A stretch of 24,602 nucleotides of DNA from DAOTVS01 sp034436375. GTDB lineage: Bacteria > Chloroflexota > Anaerolineae > SpSt-313. Positions 24,220 through 24,602 of the stretch are shown piece after piece; positions within the stretch are counted from its first letter, which is position 1, and every line of letters starts with the position of its first letter. The notes beneath the pieces are model-generated. The model ran no database searches, was not told the origin of the DNA, and worked only from the letters and a program-made list of their open reading frames with translations. The stretch is taken from the NCBI GenBank assembly GCA_034436375.1, contig DAOTVS010000180.1, positions 1 through 24,602 on the forward strand. The letters run 5' to 3'. Position numbers and translations under genes: made by a program.

Positions 24220-24387
24220 GAGTAGCTCAACGGTGCAGGTTCCTTCGCTCCGATGCACAGAGGGTGAGGTCTTCTACACCGGCGGCCCCCTGCTCGTGCT
24301 GCTCCAGTGGCCCATGCCCGATTGGGCATTGCGCACGATGAAAACGACCTTCGGTCTCCGCACGGGCCGGAACGGGCCGTCTATACA

Positions 24388-24425
24388 GTGAGGATCTGTG
24401 GGGCGGCCGCCCCACAGATCCTCAC
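24388..24425. repeat. Perfect 38-bp palindrome
   Basis: The arm GTGAGGATCTGTGGGGCGG is followed at once by its exact reverse complement, so there are two 19-bp arms with no spacer, centred between 24406 and 24407. It contains a NotI-type GCGGCCGC core. The lack of a spacer is unusual for a terminator and suits a protein-binding site, a fold-back repeat or a possible assembly fold-back point. Confidence 0.85.
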
Positions 24426-24562
24426 CCTCTGGGATAAGGCCGGGTTTGGATGGAGCAGGCTAGTACTGCAACCGTACTTGGTCCAGCCGGCTCCCGGTAA
24501 CAGCCGGCAAAGGTGCTGTGCGCCTGCCCGGCTCTGACCCGGGAGGGGGGATTTGGCGGGTT

Positions 24563-24602
24563 GCCTGCAGCCGGGCCGCCCTCAGGCGGCCCGGCTGCAG
24601 GC
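24563..24602. terminator. Strong hairpin at the right edge of the window
   Basis: Perfect 18-bp arms (24563-24580, GCCTGCAGCCGGGCCGCC, and 24585-24602) enclose a CTCA loop. The repeat runs exactly to the last base, so longer arms or a trailing T-run cannot be judged. It may be a transcription terminator for a gene beyond the edge, or a dispersed palindromic repeat. Confidence 0.6.

Larger units (their letters stand above)
24163..24602. other. 440-base stretch with no convincing gene, rich in palindromes
   Basis: Short open frames exist on both strands (for example 24307-24537 plus) but lack ribosome sites and any recognisable protein features. The stretch holds the -10 candidate near its left end, a 38-bp perfect palindrome, a 7-bp-stem hairpin (24486-24508, GCCGGCT/AGCCGGC) and an 18-bp-stem hairpin at the window edge. 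No tRNA cloverleaf was seen. Confidence 0.6.

Noticed and set aside
24214..24230. TTGAGC plus TATAAT as a complete promoter
   Set aside because: The spacing is 5 bases, far too short for a -35/-10 pair; only the -10 is retained as a candidate.
24307..24537. 76-residue plus-strand ORF at the right end
   Set aside because: It spans the 38-bp palindrome, has low-complexity composition from it, no ribosome site and no recognisable domain.

Overview
The window is GC-rich and gene-dense. It reads as chromosomal DNA of a bacterium, most likely a Chloroflexota member. That assignment is an inference from three things: an alternative complex III cluster, proteins with long PTATP-type low-complexity linkers, and divergent PilN/PilO-like proteins. 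There is no rRNA or other phylogenetic marker here. No tRNA, CRISPR array, integrase or intact transposase was seen.

Left arm (1-6682, minus strand): a tightly packed run that reads leftward. It contains a glucose-1-dehydrogenase-like SDR, a GPR1/FUN34/YaaH-family (SatP-like) carboxylate channel, and a membrane-associated formate dehydrogenase (fdhA, fdhB and an NrfD-type membrane subunit). FdhA is one gene (1930-5109) interrupted by an in-frame UGA at 4522-4524. The context is the classic selenocysteine site, and a SECIS hairpin follows at the same spacing as in E. coli fdhF. Without recoding it would look like two ORFs. The fdhA/fdhB and fdhB/nrfD junctions are ATGA overlaps. nrfD ends in a similar overlap, so another gene probably starts within the first 12 bases and leaves the window.

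Middle (6719-12610, plus strand): after a 114-bp nested palindrome in the divergent intergenic region comes a compact sugar cassette. It holds an alpha/alpha-toroid protein of unknown function, an MGH1/GH63-like glycosidase, a small membrane protein and an MFS sugar porter. A decayed P-type H+-ATPase follows. It has lost most of its core, including the phosphorylation site, and its end runs into a REP-like inverted repeat.

Right-centre (12579-19203, minus strand): a compact alternative complex III (ACIII, quinol:cytochrome c/acceptor oxidoreductase) operon. The order is a small helical hypothetical gene, actA (pentaheme cytochrome c), actB split into a molybdopterin-like subunit (B1) and a separate Fe-S subunit (B2), actC, and a fused actD-actE. 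No actF was found. B1 keeps a four-Cys cluster motif that characterised ActB proteins lack.

Right arm (19413-24602): plus-strand genes for a D-2-hydroxyacid dehydrogenase and an LCP (LytR-CpsA-Psr) wall-polymer ligase face a minus-strand pair. One of the pair is PilN-like with a PPC-like domain, and the other is PilO-like with a helical repeat and LysM. The last 440 bases hold no convincing gene but contain striking palindromes. Functionally, the formate dehydrogenase could feed electrons to the quinone pool and ACIII could remove them. The terminal oxidase and the selenocysteine machinery must lie elsewhere.
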